NCBI GenBank assembly: GCA_013306675.1
Contig: JABLUY010000274.1
Span: 2,502 to 45,157 of the forward strand
DNA from: Thraustochytrium sp. TN22
Lineage: Eukaryota; Sar; Bigyra; Thraustochytrida; Thraustochytriidae
Length of the DNA stretch: 42,656 nt
Reading direction: 5' to 3'
Both the position numbers and the translations under genes were made by a program. Below are positions 14,601 to 26,700 of the stretch, one piece after another (positions within the stretch are counted from its first letter, which is position 1; every line of letters starts with the position of its first letter). Under the pieces are notes generated by a model that saw only the letters and a program-made list of their open reading frames with translations, made no database searches and was not told the DNA's origin.

Positions 14601-14735
14601 GCCGGTCGTCGCGGTCCCGGTGCCGACAGAGACGTCACCACTGCCACCCACACCGGGGGTGGCCGCCGAAAAGTAGTCGCCGCCGTTGGCACTGGAGACC
14701 TTCACAGACGCGCTCTTGCTCACAGCATCCGTGCC
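1..14735 (-). repeat. C-terminal block of 15-residue repeats
   Basis: From residue about 7076 to the window edge the chain returns to 45-bp units. Three textures can be seen. At about 5.2-14.7 kb the units are degenerate and Ser/Ala-rich. At about 4.2-5.2 kb they carry aromatic residues (NVWFAAG, IGFYGG, VSFTTG). At about 1-2.6 kb they form regular, well-conserved higher-order repeats. No stop codon is met, so the real end of the protein lies to the left of this window. Confidence 0.9.
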
Positions 14736-17700
14736 AATGGTAAAGCGCTTGTGCATAACCTGGAAGGCGGCAAGCAGATCGAGGGTGATGGCTTGCTTGT
14801 CGACCTCATGGAAGTCCTCAAGCTCGAACCCCTTCTCAGCGAAGGTGAGGTTATCAATGATGTTGATGTACTCCGGGAAGACCTCCTCAAGCTGCTGCGC
14901 GATGACGCCGCGCACCACCTTGTTCTCCGTCATGCCGCGCACGGCCCGCCACTTCTCGATGTACTGGTACTGCTTCATCTCAATGAGCTGGAGACGATGG
15001 TATACCGAAGACGTGTCGTAGTCCGCGATGTTCTCCTTGATGCGCCGGTCCGACGGGTAGACGACCGAAGTCGCTTGAATCGGTACGTGAGAGAAGATCT
15101 CGTCCTGACGAATCCGGAAGGTGATGTTGCCGTGCACCATGTTCTCCGTGTTGCCAATGGTAAACTCCGACTCGGGCGAGGTGAACTCCATGCGCGTGTC
15201 GCGCCCTGGCTCAAAGACCACGTCCTCGTCCACGCTAGAGCTCAGACGCACCTCGCCGTGGCTCAGCACGGACACGCGCGCCTGTTTGGATGCATCCTGC
15301 AGCGTCACATGGCTCAGCGGGCCGTTGCCTGGGCTCACATACACCGAGCCCGAGACAGCGCCGGTGCCAGCGCGAAGCTCAATGTCCCCAGCAGTGCCGC
15401 CATCGGCGCCGCCCGTGGATAGCACGAGCGAGCCGCTCGAGCCACTCGCTGACCCTGTACCAACCACGATTTCGCCCGAGTCACCAGCGGCGCTTGCGCC
15501 CGTGCTCACCGCCACGTCACCCGAGTCGCCGGCGCCCGTGGTGCCGGATTCCAGCGAAACCTTGCCCGAGGCGCCAGCGCTGCTCGCAGACGCGATGGTC
15601 ACGTCGCCGCTCTCGAATCCGGGCGTGGCGTCGCCCCCGCGGCCCGAGAGGATCCGCATCGCACCGCCGCGGCCTGCCTGAGAGGCGCCGGCCTGCAAGG
15701 TCACGCTGCCACCCTCGACCGCGGAGCCGCGGGCGGCGCCAGCCGTGATGCTCACTTGACCACCCGTCGCGCTGCCGCTCTCGCCAGCCGCCAGGACAAG
15801 GTTACCGGCGCGCGACGCACCGCTCCCCGTGCTCAGCTCGAGGTCGCCGCCCGCTCGCGCGTCAGAGCTGCCCGCAGCGAGACGCACGGAGCCTCCCGAG
15901 CCAGCGCTCGAAGCGCCAGCGCGAAATTCGAGGGCACCAGCCTGCAGGGCGGCGTCGCCGGTGCGGAGGACCACCGACCCGGACTCGCGCTGTGAGCTGG
16001 CACCCGAGGTGATGGCGATGTCCCCGGTCACTTGGTCCGCAGGCGCCGAGGTCACGTTCACAGACCCGCTGGCGCCGGCGGCGCTGGCGCCCGAGCGGAC
16101 TTCAATGGAGCCGCCATGGCTCGCACCAGAGGCACCCGCGACGAGGTTCAGGTTGCCACCCTCGCCCTGGTCGCTGCCGCCGGCCTCCAGTACGACGTTG
16201 CCGCCCTTGGCGGAGACGCCCGTGCCAGCGGCCAAGTGCAGCGTGCCACCAGACGTGCTGCCGGCGCCGGCGCGCGCCTCGAGCAAGCCGCCAGCGCCAT
16301 GGGCGGCCTCGCCGGCCGTCAGACGCAGCGCACCGCCGGTGCTGCTCGCGGCCTGTGTGGCGCCCACCGCGACCTCGATGTCGCCGGCCGGACCGACCCT
16401 TGCTGCGCCGGTGCTGATCTGCACGGAGCCAGCAGCCCCGAAGTCGGAGTCGCCCGTGGCCAGACGCACGCGGCCCGAGTCCGGGTGCTGCGCCGTGCCG
16501 GGCGTGGAGCGCACGTCTACCGACGCCGTCTGGCGCGTGTCCGATGATGTTGCGCCGATGGTGAAGTGCGCGTGCTGCTCCTGCACGGCGGCGAGAATGT
16601 CAATGATGAGACCAACCTTGTCAATGACATGAAAGTCCTTCCACCATAGGCCCTTCTCGCGCACGCCCCACTCCTTGACCTTGACGTGCTCGGGAAATAC
16701 TTCGCGCAGCTGCTGCGCGATGATGCCTCGCACCGGGCTGCCATCGTGGCGGCGGATGGCCGCCCACTCGTCCGTGTACCGGTAGGTCTTGAGCTCGATC
16801 GTCTGCAGGCGCTGCAGGATTTGGTTCTTGTTCGTGTCCTGGATGTCCCGCTTGATGCGCCTGTCGGACGAGCTCTGAGTGCTCGGCGTATGGAGGGGCA
16901 CGTGCGAGTCGACCTCGTCATCTTCGATACGGAAAACCGTCTCAGACCCGTTGGACGCCCAAAAGCGTGTGCCAACGACAGTGCCGTGCTGAAAGTCCAG
17001 CGTGCCGGAGGCTTGGACCTTGAGCTGCTGGTCCTGACGGGACTGCAGCATCAGCTTCCCGCTGTCTTCGGCGGTGATGAGCGACTCGCCGTCCGAGGTC
17101 TGCACCTCGAGCGACGCGCTCGCGCCGCCAGGAGCCAAAATCACGCTGCCGCCCTGCCCATCGCCCTCCGGGCCGCCCCGAATCTCGACATTGCCGCTCA
17201 GGGTGCCGCCTTGGCCGCCCGCCACAAGGACGCTACCGCCCGTGCCGAGAGCAGAGGTGCCAGCGTTGATGACCACGTCCCCGGCCGACTCGCCGGCGCT
17301 GCTGCCCACGAGGAGGGAAATAGAGCCGGAGGCGGCCACGGACGCGTCGGCGGTGCTCAGGAGGAGGTTGCCGGTCGTCGCGCCAACCCCGGAGGAAATG
17401 GTCAGGTTGCCCGAGGCGCCGCTGCTGCTTGACGCGGCCCCTGAGGACAGCGCCACAGAGCCGCTCGTGGCAGTGGCAGCAGCGCTTGCCATCGAAAGAT
17501 CGCCCGACGCATCGGTTCCGGCGCCCGAGGAGATTGTCACGGCGCCACCCGTGCTGGACAACGCGGTGCTCGCACCAGCCAAGACCTCGACGTCGGCGCC
17601 GGTCGTGGCCACCGTGCTGGTCCCGGCACCAATGCGCGTTGCACCTGCAGTTGCGGCGTCCCCTGAGGAGACTGTCACATCGCCAGACGTGCGCACCGAC

Positions 17701-20700
17701 GCGTCGCCCGACGTGAGCATCACGGCGCCCGAGTCGGCAATGGCCGAGCCTGCGGAGCTCAGCTGCAGAGCGCCGGTCGTGCCGCTGCTCGAGGAAGTGG
17801 AGCCCGTGGTCACGGTCACATCACCACCCACCGTGGCACCCTGACCGCCAGCTAGGCTCACCGTACCGCCCGTGGCCGCATTCGATGTGCCCACGGAAAG
17901 CTCAATTTTTCCGGCCGTGCCACTCGTGGCGTCGCCAGAAACCAGGCGAAGAGCGCCAGACGCACCGTGGGTCGCGGTGCCGGTGCTCAGCTCCAGGTCA
18001 CCCGTATCGCCATCGGTGGATGCGGCGGTCGTGATGGAGATGGCGCCCGTGGCGCCCGAAGTCGAGGCGTCACCGCTCTCGATGGAGACGGAGCCGCCCG
18101 TGGCGCCCGCCAGGGAGGTCGCACCAGCCTTGAGCGAGATGCTCGCGCCCTCGACGCTTTCGCCCGTGCCTGGCGCCAGGTAGATGGACCCAGCTTGCGT
18201 GGCGCCCGTCGCCGCGCCGGAGAAGATGCGCACATCTCCGGTTTGGGCGCCAGTTGCGTCGCCAGAACCAATGAGGACCGGCCCGCTCGTGCCGCCCACC
18301 GCGTCGCTGGACCGAATGTCCACCGTGCCGCTGGAAGACACGAGGGAGCCGCCGCTGCGCAGCCGCAGAGTACCTCCCGTTACGAGATTGGCCCGGCCGG
18401 CCGAGATGCTCACCGTGGCGCCAGCGTCTGTCTCGCTGCTCGTGGCACCAGCTGCGATCGTGATCGCCCCGGCACGCCCAAGGAGGGAAGGGCCAGTCGT
18501 GATGGACACCTCGCCGGAGGTGGCTCCGGTCAGGGCAGCCTCGCCGGTGGACAACGAGATAGAGCCCGTCGCAACGCCAGAGGAGTTGGTTGCGAGCGAA
18601 ATGGACCCGCTGGTGCCGGATGAACCGGCACCAGCCGCTAGGATGTGGATGTCACCACCTGTCGAGCCGCTCAGCTCCGAGACACCGGAGGTGATGTTGA
18701 TCAGGCCGCCGCTGCCGTCCTGAGAGTTGCCCACGGCCAAGACGATGTCGCCCGCGGAACCCGAAGAGCTCGATGCACCTGTGCGCAGCACCACACGGCC
18801 GCTGGCTCCCTCCGCACTGGTCCCGGTCGAGAGCGTCACATCACCAGTGGCTCCAAAGGTCGAGTCGCCTGTGGCTAGCGAGACGCGGCCCGACGATCCA
18901 GATGTGCCGGCGTCGGCGGACTGCATCGTAATCGCGCCGCTGCCAGTCTCTGCCGAGCTTCCGGACTGAATGGTGACCGAGCCTCCCAGGACGCCATCCG
19001 CATTCGAGCTCGTCGCACCTGCCCCGATGGTCACGTTGCCGCCAGTGCCGAGCGTAGCGTCGCCAACGCTCACAATGATATTGCCAGCGCTGCCGTAGTC
19101 CGCGCTGCCGGTGCGCAGCGAAATGCCGCCGCTCGTGCCGACCGAAGATGTCCCTGTGCTCAGGGAGATCGCGCCCGAGACGCCCACGAGACCAGCGTTT
19201 GCGGTGGCGAGACGGAGGTCGCCGCTCGAGGTGCCCGCGCTGGTACCACTCTGCACAACGACGGAGCCGCCAGACGCCGCCGTGTCCTCCACGCCAGTTT
19301 GGCCGCCAGCGCGCAGCTCGAGGATGGCACCCTGGCCCTGGTCGCCGGAGCCAACGGCCAGAGTGACAGCGCCGGCTGCACCGCGAGTAGCGTCACCGGA
19401 AGCGATGATTACCGCGCCCGACGAGCCGGCCGATGCCTCGCCAGAGGCGAGAGCAATGCCGCCAGAAGAAGCGCTCCAAGCGGAGCTCAAATTTACCGCG
19501 CCGCTGACGCCATCGCCGGCGCCAGTGACCAGCTCGATGTGGCCACCCACGGCGTCATCGTCGGTTGCGGTGCCAGCGGTCAGCACGATGCCCGCACCGG
19601 CGCCCACGAGATTCGAGGCGCCGGCGGAGAACACGATCTCCCCGGCCTGGCCCTCGGCCGCATCGCCTGTCGTAAACACAAGGGCGCCAGAAGCCCCCTC
19701 TCCAGCGGCCCCGGTAGCGAGACTGATGCCGCCGGACGTCGTGCCAGCGCTTCCTGTCATCAGAGCCAGGTTGCCGCTCTGCGCCTCCTTGCTCGCCCCG
19801 CTCCAAAGCTTGATGCTGCCGCCTGTGGCTCGCGACGAAGATCCGGCCGTCATGTTGAGGTGGCCACCCGTTGCGGTCCTGGCGCTAGAACCCAGCGACG
19901 CGCCGGCGTTGACGACGACGTCTCCGCCTGCGTCAATGCCGGTCCCTGCCGTGAGGTTAAGGAGGCCGCCGCTGCCGTCCAGGCCTGTGCCCGACACTAG
20001 CGTGGCGCTCGCGCCAGCGCCCGAGGCGCTCGAGCCAACCGAGAGGCGAAGCGAGCCGCCACGGCCGCCCGCAGACGCACCAGTGGTCATGCTCACGGCA
20101 CCGCCGCTGCCCAGAGCGGCAGACCCGCTCGAGATGGCCACGCGGCCGCCGTCATACGTGCCGGTGGCGCCCCCTACAGTCAGCACGATGGAGCCGGAAG
20201 CTCCGCTCGTGCCAGCGCTGGGCGTTGACAGCAGAATGCTGCCGCTGCTGGACTTGGCCGAGGCGCCAGAGGTCATGGAGATGCTTCCACCCGTCCTGCT
20301 GAGAGCCGCCGTATCGCTGAGCTGGTCACCAGCCGTGAGGGCCACGTTGCCGCCAGCGCCGGAGCCGGACGTTCCCACCGTCAGGCTAATAGATCCAGCC
20401 TGGCGGGATGCCGATGCGCCGGTGGAGAGCGTCAGCGCTCCCGTCCCCTTTGAACCTGCACCTGTTTGGACCGTGACAGCACCAGACCCGCCGCTGTTGG
20501 TGAGAGAGTCCGCCGAGGCGAGGAGAACAGAGCCTGTCGTCCCCGTAGCAACGCCCGTAGCGCCCGACACGAGTTCGACCTTGCCACCAGTGCTCGTCAG
20601 GCTCGTGCCGGCGGACATCTTCACATCGCCGCCGGCGTCTGCGCTATTGCCCACGCTCATGGTGATGTCGCCTGCCCGGCCGCTCAGCGCGCTGCCAGTG

Positions 20701-23700
20701 GAGATGGAAATGGTGCCGGAAGTGGCGTCCTCGCTATTGCCCGTGATGAGCGAGAGGGCGCCCGAGGTCGCCGCGTTGTTGGCGGACTTGACAGTCACCG
20801 AGCCGGAGCCCAGGCCGCCACCGCTCGAGCCAGTCACCATCGAGATGCCACCTCCGGGCCGCGGGCCAAGAGCGGAGCCAGCCTCCATGGAGATGTCGCC
20901 GCCGCCCGTGCCAGCCGCCTGCGCACGCGTAGATTGGTCGTCGCCAGCGCGGATCGCCACCGAGCCGCCACCACCCTGAAAGGCATTGGATGTCACGCCG
21001 TGGCCCGCGGCCAGCGTGAGGTCGCCGCCGGTGGCCGTGCCCGTGGAGTTGCCTGCTGCCACCTCGATGCTGCCGCCGGTGCTAGCCGTCCCAACCTGTA
21101 GCGCGATATCGCCGCTCGCGCCCGCGGTGGCGGCGCCGGTAGAAATAGAAACATCGCCAGAGCCGCCAGCACCGGCCGATGTGGACATGAGCAGGGAGCC
21201 CGTCACGCTGGTCGCGCCGGCCAGGCCGGTGGCAATCTCCACGTGGCCGCTCTCCTTGCTGTCACTGGCGCCGGAGGTAAGACGGATCGCGCCGCCCGAG
21301 GCATCCTCCGAGGCGCCTGCCGTTAGCGAGATGCTTCCACCCGTACCACTCACAGAGTTGCCGTTCTCGAGCAAAATTGCGCCCGCGGAGCCTTCGCTAG
21401 CGCCCGTCCGCACGCGAACTGCGCCACCAGTGCCGTCGTCGGAAGCGCCCGTCGTGAGCGAGATGTCGCCGCTCGTCGCACCGCTCCCGGCTGACGCCGC
21501 AGCCGTGGAGATGGCCACGCCGCCCGAGGTAGCTGACCGGGTCGCACCTGAGGCGATTTCAATGGCGCCGCCATCCTCGTCGTCCGCCACAGTAGCGCCG
21601 GCCGTCACCGAGACCTTGCCACCGGCACCGTCCGAAGAGCTGCCAACTGCGAGGATGATATCGCCAGCTACGCCCTCGGACGCGGAAGTGCCCGTACTGA
21701 GTGCAATGAGGCCGGTGCTGCCCTTGCTCGCCGTGCCGGTGGAGAGCGCGACACTCCCGCTGTTGCCCTGTAGGCCGCCCACAGCGGTGCGTAGCACGAC
21801 GTTACCACTGGTCGTGCGGTCGCTGCCGCCCGAGGTCATGACAATGCTGCCGCCTGTCTTGGAAGTTCCGGCGCTAAAGCCGGCTGTGACTGTCACGTTG
21901 GCGCCGCGCTCATCGTTGCTCTCGCCCACGGACAGCGCGATGCCGCCAGCGGTGCCGGTGCGGGGCACATCGCCCGTCGAGATGGCCACAGCGCCCGAGC
22001 CGCCTGTCGTGGATCCACCCTGGCCGGTGCTAAGCGTGATGTCGCCGCTGACCCCGTTCAAGCCTGCATCCTGCGTGGCCAGCTCAATGCTGCCGCTCGA
22101 GGTCGCCGTGCTCTTGCCACCAAAGACAGAAACGCCTGGAGCGCGCCCGCTGGCCACGTCGCCCGCCGCGATACGTACGACGCCATCGGTCGAGCTGCTG
22201 GCAGAGGTGCCGTCGCCGGGCTGGATGAAAATGCCGCCGGCGGGCCCGCTAGCCGCATCGCCCGTGCTAATGCGGACCGCGCCGCTGCCCTGGGCCAATC
22301 CGGGACCCGTGGAGAGGGAAATGTCCCCGCTGCGGCCCGACGTGCCGGCGGTCGCAGTCTCCAGTGCGATGGCCCCGCTGCTCGCCGCGCCGGCCCCCGA
22401 GGTGATCGTGACGCTGCCACCGGTCGCACTATCGCTCGTCGTGCCAGCCGTGACGCGCACGTTGCCACCGTGGCCCGAGTCCCCCGCACCGACGCTAAGC
22501 TCAATCCCGCCCGCCGCGCCGTCCGTGGACTCGCCAGTCGAGAGAAGGATCGCGCCGGACTGCGCCTCTACGGCGTTGCCTGTCACGAGCCGCAGGCTGC
22601 CGCTGCCGCTGGCCGTCGAGTTGGCAGTGCGAATGAAGATCGCCCCGCTCGTGCGCGCGCCACCGGAGCCCGAGGTCAGCTGAATGCTGCCGCCCGTGGA
22701 GGTGGTCGCCGCGCCTGCGGTCACCAGGACATCGCCGCCCTTGGCAGCACCGAGCGTGCTGCCTACAGAGACCACAATGTCGCCGGCCTCGAGCCGGGAG
22801 TTGCCCGTGCGGATGTTCACTGAGCCCGAGCTGGCGCCAGTGTTGCTCGCGTGTGCTGAGGCGAGCGTCAGGCTGCCACTGCTCGTGCCGCCAGTACCCG
22901 TGGTCACATTGATGGCACCGCCCTCATGCAGAGAGCTGGCGCCGCCAAAAATGGTTACATCTCCGCCATTGCCGCCCGTGGAGCGACCGGCGAGCACCTG
23001 AACACCACCGGCCGCGGCTGAGGCGGAACCCACAGAGAGGCCGATGCCCCCCGAGGACCCGGCCGCCGCGGCGGAAGTGGACAACTCGATGCTGCCGGAG
23101 TTGCCCTCGGCGGCGCCGCCCGCACCGGTGGTGAGGCGCACGGAGCCGCCCGTGCCGGCAGTCCCGGCGGCAGGCGTGCTGATGCTCACGTTACCGCTAT
23201 TGCTGTCCTCGCTGCCGCCGGAAACGATGATCACCTCGCCGCCAGCAGCCTTGTCGGCATCGCCGGCCGTGAGACTCACAGAGCCGCCCACACCAGAGTC
23301 GCCAGCGCCGACGCTGAGCTGGAGATCACCGCCTTTGCCGTCTGAGGCCACGCCGGTGCGCAGAGAGATGGAGCCCGAGGTCCCAGAGGTAGCATTTCCC
23401 GTCAGGAGCGAGATGGATCCGGAGGCACCCTCGGAGGGCGCATTACTCGTCCGCAGCGAAATAGCACCGCTCGAGCTCTCGGCGCTCGCGCCGCTCCGGA
23501 TGAAGACCGAGCCACCCGTGACGCGGCCCGAGGACACATCACCGGCACTCAGCTCCATGGCGCCGCCAGTGGCATCCACGCTGGACCCCACCGAGAGGAG
23601 GATGCGGCCCGCCGCAGCGTCCTGGGAGGTACCCGTGGTGAGAGCGATCTCGCCCGTACTGCCGACGGCCGAGGTGCCCGTGGAGAGCGCGACGCGGCCA

Positions 23701-26700
23701 GAGGCTGCGCCCGTGATGGTGCCCGCGTCGGCAGTCTTAATGACCACGCTGCCGCTGCCCTGACGCTCGCTCGCGCCACTGGCAAGCAGCAGGCTGCCGC
23801 CCGTCTGAGATAGTGCCTCGCGGCCCGTGGCGCCAGCACGCATCTCAACATCAGCGGCCTTGCCAATGTTGGCTTTTCCAGCAACAATAGAGATGCCACC
23901 CGCGCCAGAAGCACCTGCACCCGTAGCGATAGAGATGCCGCCCGAGGCAAGCGTCGTCGCAGCGCCCGTGGCGAGCGTCACGTTGCCCGAGGAGGTCTGC
24001 GCAGCCGCGGACGCCAGCGAGACACGCCCGCTCGCATACTTGGTGCTGGCGCCCGAGATCATGAGGAGCGCACCGCCACTGCCCTGCGTGCTCTCGCCGG
24101 CCTGAATGGCGATCTTGCCGCCGTCACGGCCCACGCCAGCGCTCTGGCCCACCGAGAGCAGGAGGTCGCCGCTTGCGCCCTTGGGCGCGTTGGAGGTGGA
24201 CATCACGATGCTCCCGCTCGACCCCCCTACCGAGCCGGCAGTGCCGGTGCGCAGCGTGAGGTTACCGCTGCCGGCCGTGGAAGCCTCCACATCTGCGGTC
24301 TCAAGGCTAAGGTCGCCCGTGTTGTGGAACGCGCTGCGGCCAGAGGTAATGGAAACATCGCCGCCAAGGCCTCCCGTGGATCGACCAGCCGTGATCGTCA
24401 CGGCACCGCCCTGGCCCGCATCGCCCTCTCCCACGCTCAGCGTGATGGCCCCGCCCGTGCCCGCGGTGGCCTCGCCGGTCTCCAGGACGATGGCACCCGA
24501 AGGGCCGCTCGTGGTGGCGCCGGTCGAAAGCGTGACGCTGCCCGTGCGCTTGCCGCCGCTCGCAGAGGCGTCCGCGCTGCGGATGAGCACCGCGCCTGTG
24601 TTTGCCGTGTCCGAAACGCCCGAGGTGATCTCCACGGCGCCGCCCGTGCCCTTGGTCGCAGATCCCGCCTGTAGCGTCACCTTCCCGCCGGAGCTGGAGG
24701 CGCCCGTGGCCGAGGTGGCGCCGCCAATGAGCTGCACGCCACCGCCGTTGCCCGCGACGGCGTCCGCCTCCGTGACGGCGTCGCCGCCGCGGAGAACGAC
24801 ACCGCCGCCCTGCGCGAGCTCCGAGCTGCCCGCATCGAGCGTGACACTGGCGCCGGGCGCCGCGTTGCTGTCGCCCGCCGCCAGGGAGATGTTGCCCGCG
24901 GCATGAGCGGCGTTGCCAGAGGTAACAGAGCCTGTCTCGAATCGCAGCGTCCCAGAGCTCGCCTTGGCGGCCGAGCCCGTGCTGACCGTGATGGGGCCGC
25001 TCTTGCTCTCGTCCGAGCTCGGCGTCTTGACCGAGATGGCGCCGGTTGCCGCCTTGGTGCTTCCACCGGACTCAATGGTCAGGTCGCCGCCCTCGCCGTT
25101 CGTCTGCGTGCCTGCGCTCAGGCTGAGCGTGCCGCCCTTGCCTACGCTGCCCGAGCCAACCGCGATGCTGAGCGACCCGCCGGCGACGTCCTCCGAATCG
25201 CCGGTGCGCACGGTGAGCGAGCCAGAGGGCTCGCTCACGCTCGCGCCCGAGGCGAGCAGAATGTCGCCGCTCTGCCCGGTCGACCCGGTGGCGTCCGCGG
25301 AGACAATCTCCACGGCACCGCTCTGGCCCTCATCGCTGGCGCCGCTCGTGACATAGACAGCGCCGCCGGTCTCCTCGCCGTCCGGAATGCTACCGGCCGT
25401 GATGTGCACATTGCCGGCCGCATCGCCGGTCCCGGTCGTGTCGCCGACGCTCAGGTGAATGGAGCCCGCCGACCCGCCGCTCGCAGCGCCCGTGGCCAGG
25501 TGAATCGCGCCACTGCCGCCGCCGGGCGCAGTTCCGGTGCTCAGGCGGATGGCCCCCGAGTCGCCGCTCGCGCCACCCGTCTGCGTCTGCAGCAAGAGGG
25601 ACCCGCTCGTAGTGGACGCGGAGGCGCCCGTGGTGAGAGAGATGGAGCCACCCGTGGCGGCGCCCTGGCCCGCACGCAGCTGAATCGCGCCGCCGGCACC
25701 GGAGCTGCCCGTGCCGACGCTGAGGAGGATGTTCCCGCCAGCCGTCTGGCCAGCGCCCGTGCGAAGCTCGATAGCGCCCGCCTTGCCGTTGGTGGCCTTG
25801 CCCGTGCGCACAGAGACGCCGCCCGAGACGCCGCCGGGCAGGCCGTTGAGCACGGTGGCAGCATCCGCGGTCTGCAGCAGCAGACTGCCGCTCGAGGTGC
25901 GCGACGAGGCGCCTGTGGTCACGTTCACTGAGCCACCCACCTTGGCGCTGTGTGCGTAGCCAGCCGCCAGCGTGATGTTGTTGCCGGCGGTCTCGCTCGA
26001 TGAGCCCACGGCCAGCTTGATGGATCCGGCCATGCCGGCGCTGCCGTCGGCATCGCCCGTCTGCAAGCTAATGGCGCCGGTGGCGCCATCGCTGGAGGCC
26101 CCGGTTCGAACTGTGATTGCGCCGGAGGAACCCTCCTGGCCGGCATCCGCAGTCAAGACCTCGATCGCGCCACTGCTGGTCTCCACCGAGGCGCCGCTCG
26201 TGATGTGCACGGCGCCACCGGTCTGCTCCTCGACATCGCCGGCCTGCAGGCGCAGAGCACCGGCGGTGCCGGCGCCGCTGGCCGTGCCAGGCTGCAGCGA
26301 GATTGAACCAACAGTGCCGTCTGCCGTATCGCCTGTGGTGACTGTGATCGCGCCCGAGGCTCCCGAGTTGTGCGCCTCGCCGCTGGCAATGGAAACCGCG
26401 CCTGTGGCGCCTGAGGAGGCCTCGCTCGTGCTGGCCGTCGCCAGCTCGAGAGCGCCCGTGGGCCCCGTGGCCGATTCACCGCTCAGCAGGGTGATAGCAC
26501 CGCCGTTGCCCAGGCCGCCCGCGCGGCCAGCCTGGATGAGGACCGAACCGGCGTCCTTGGTGGAGCCCGCCGAGTTGCCGGCGCGTAGCTGGATGGAGCC
26601 ACCCACGGCGTTCGAGGTGCCATTACCGGCGTGGAGACGCACGCCGCCCGCGAGATGGCCGTTCGTGGTGCTGGCGGAGTTGCCGGCCAGGACCTCCACG

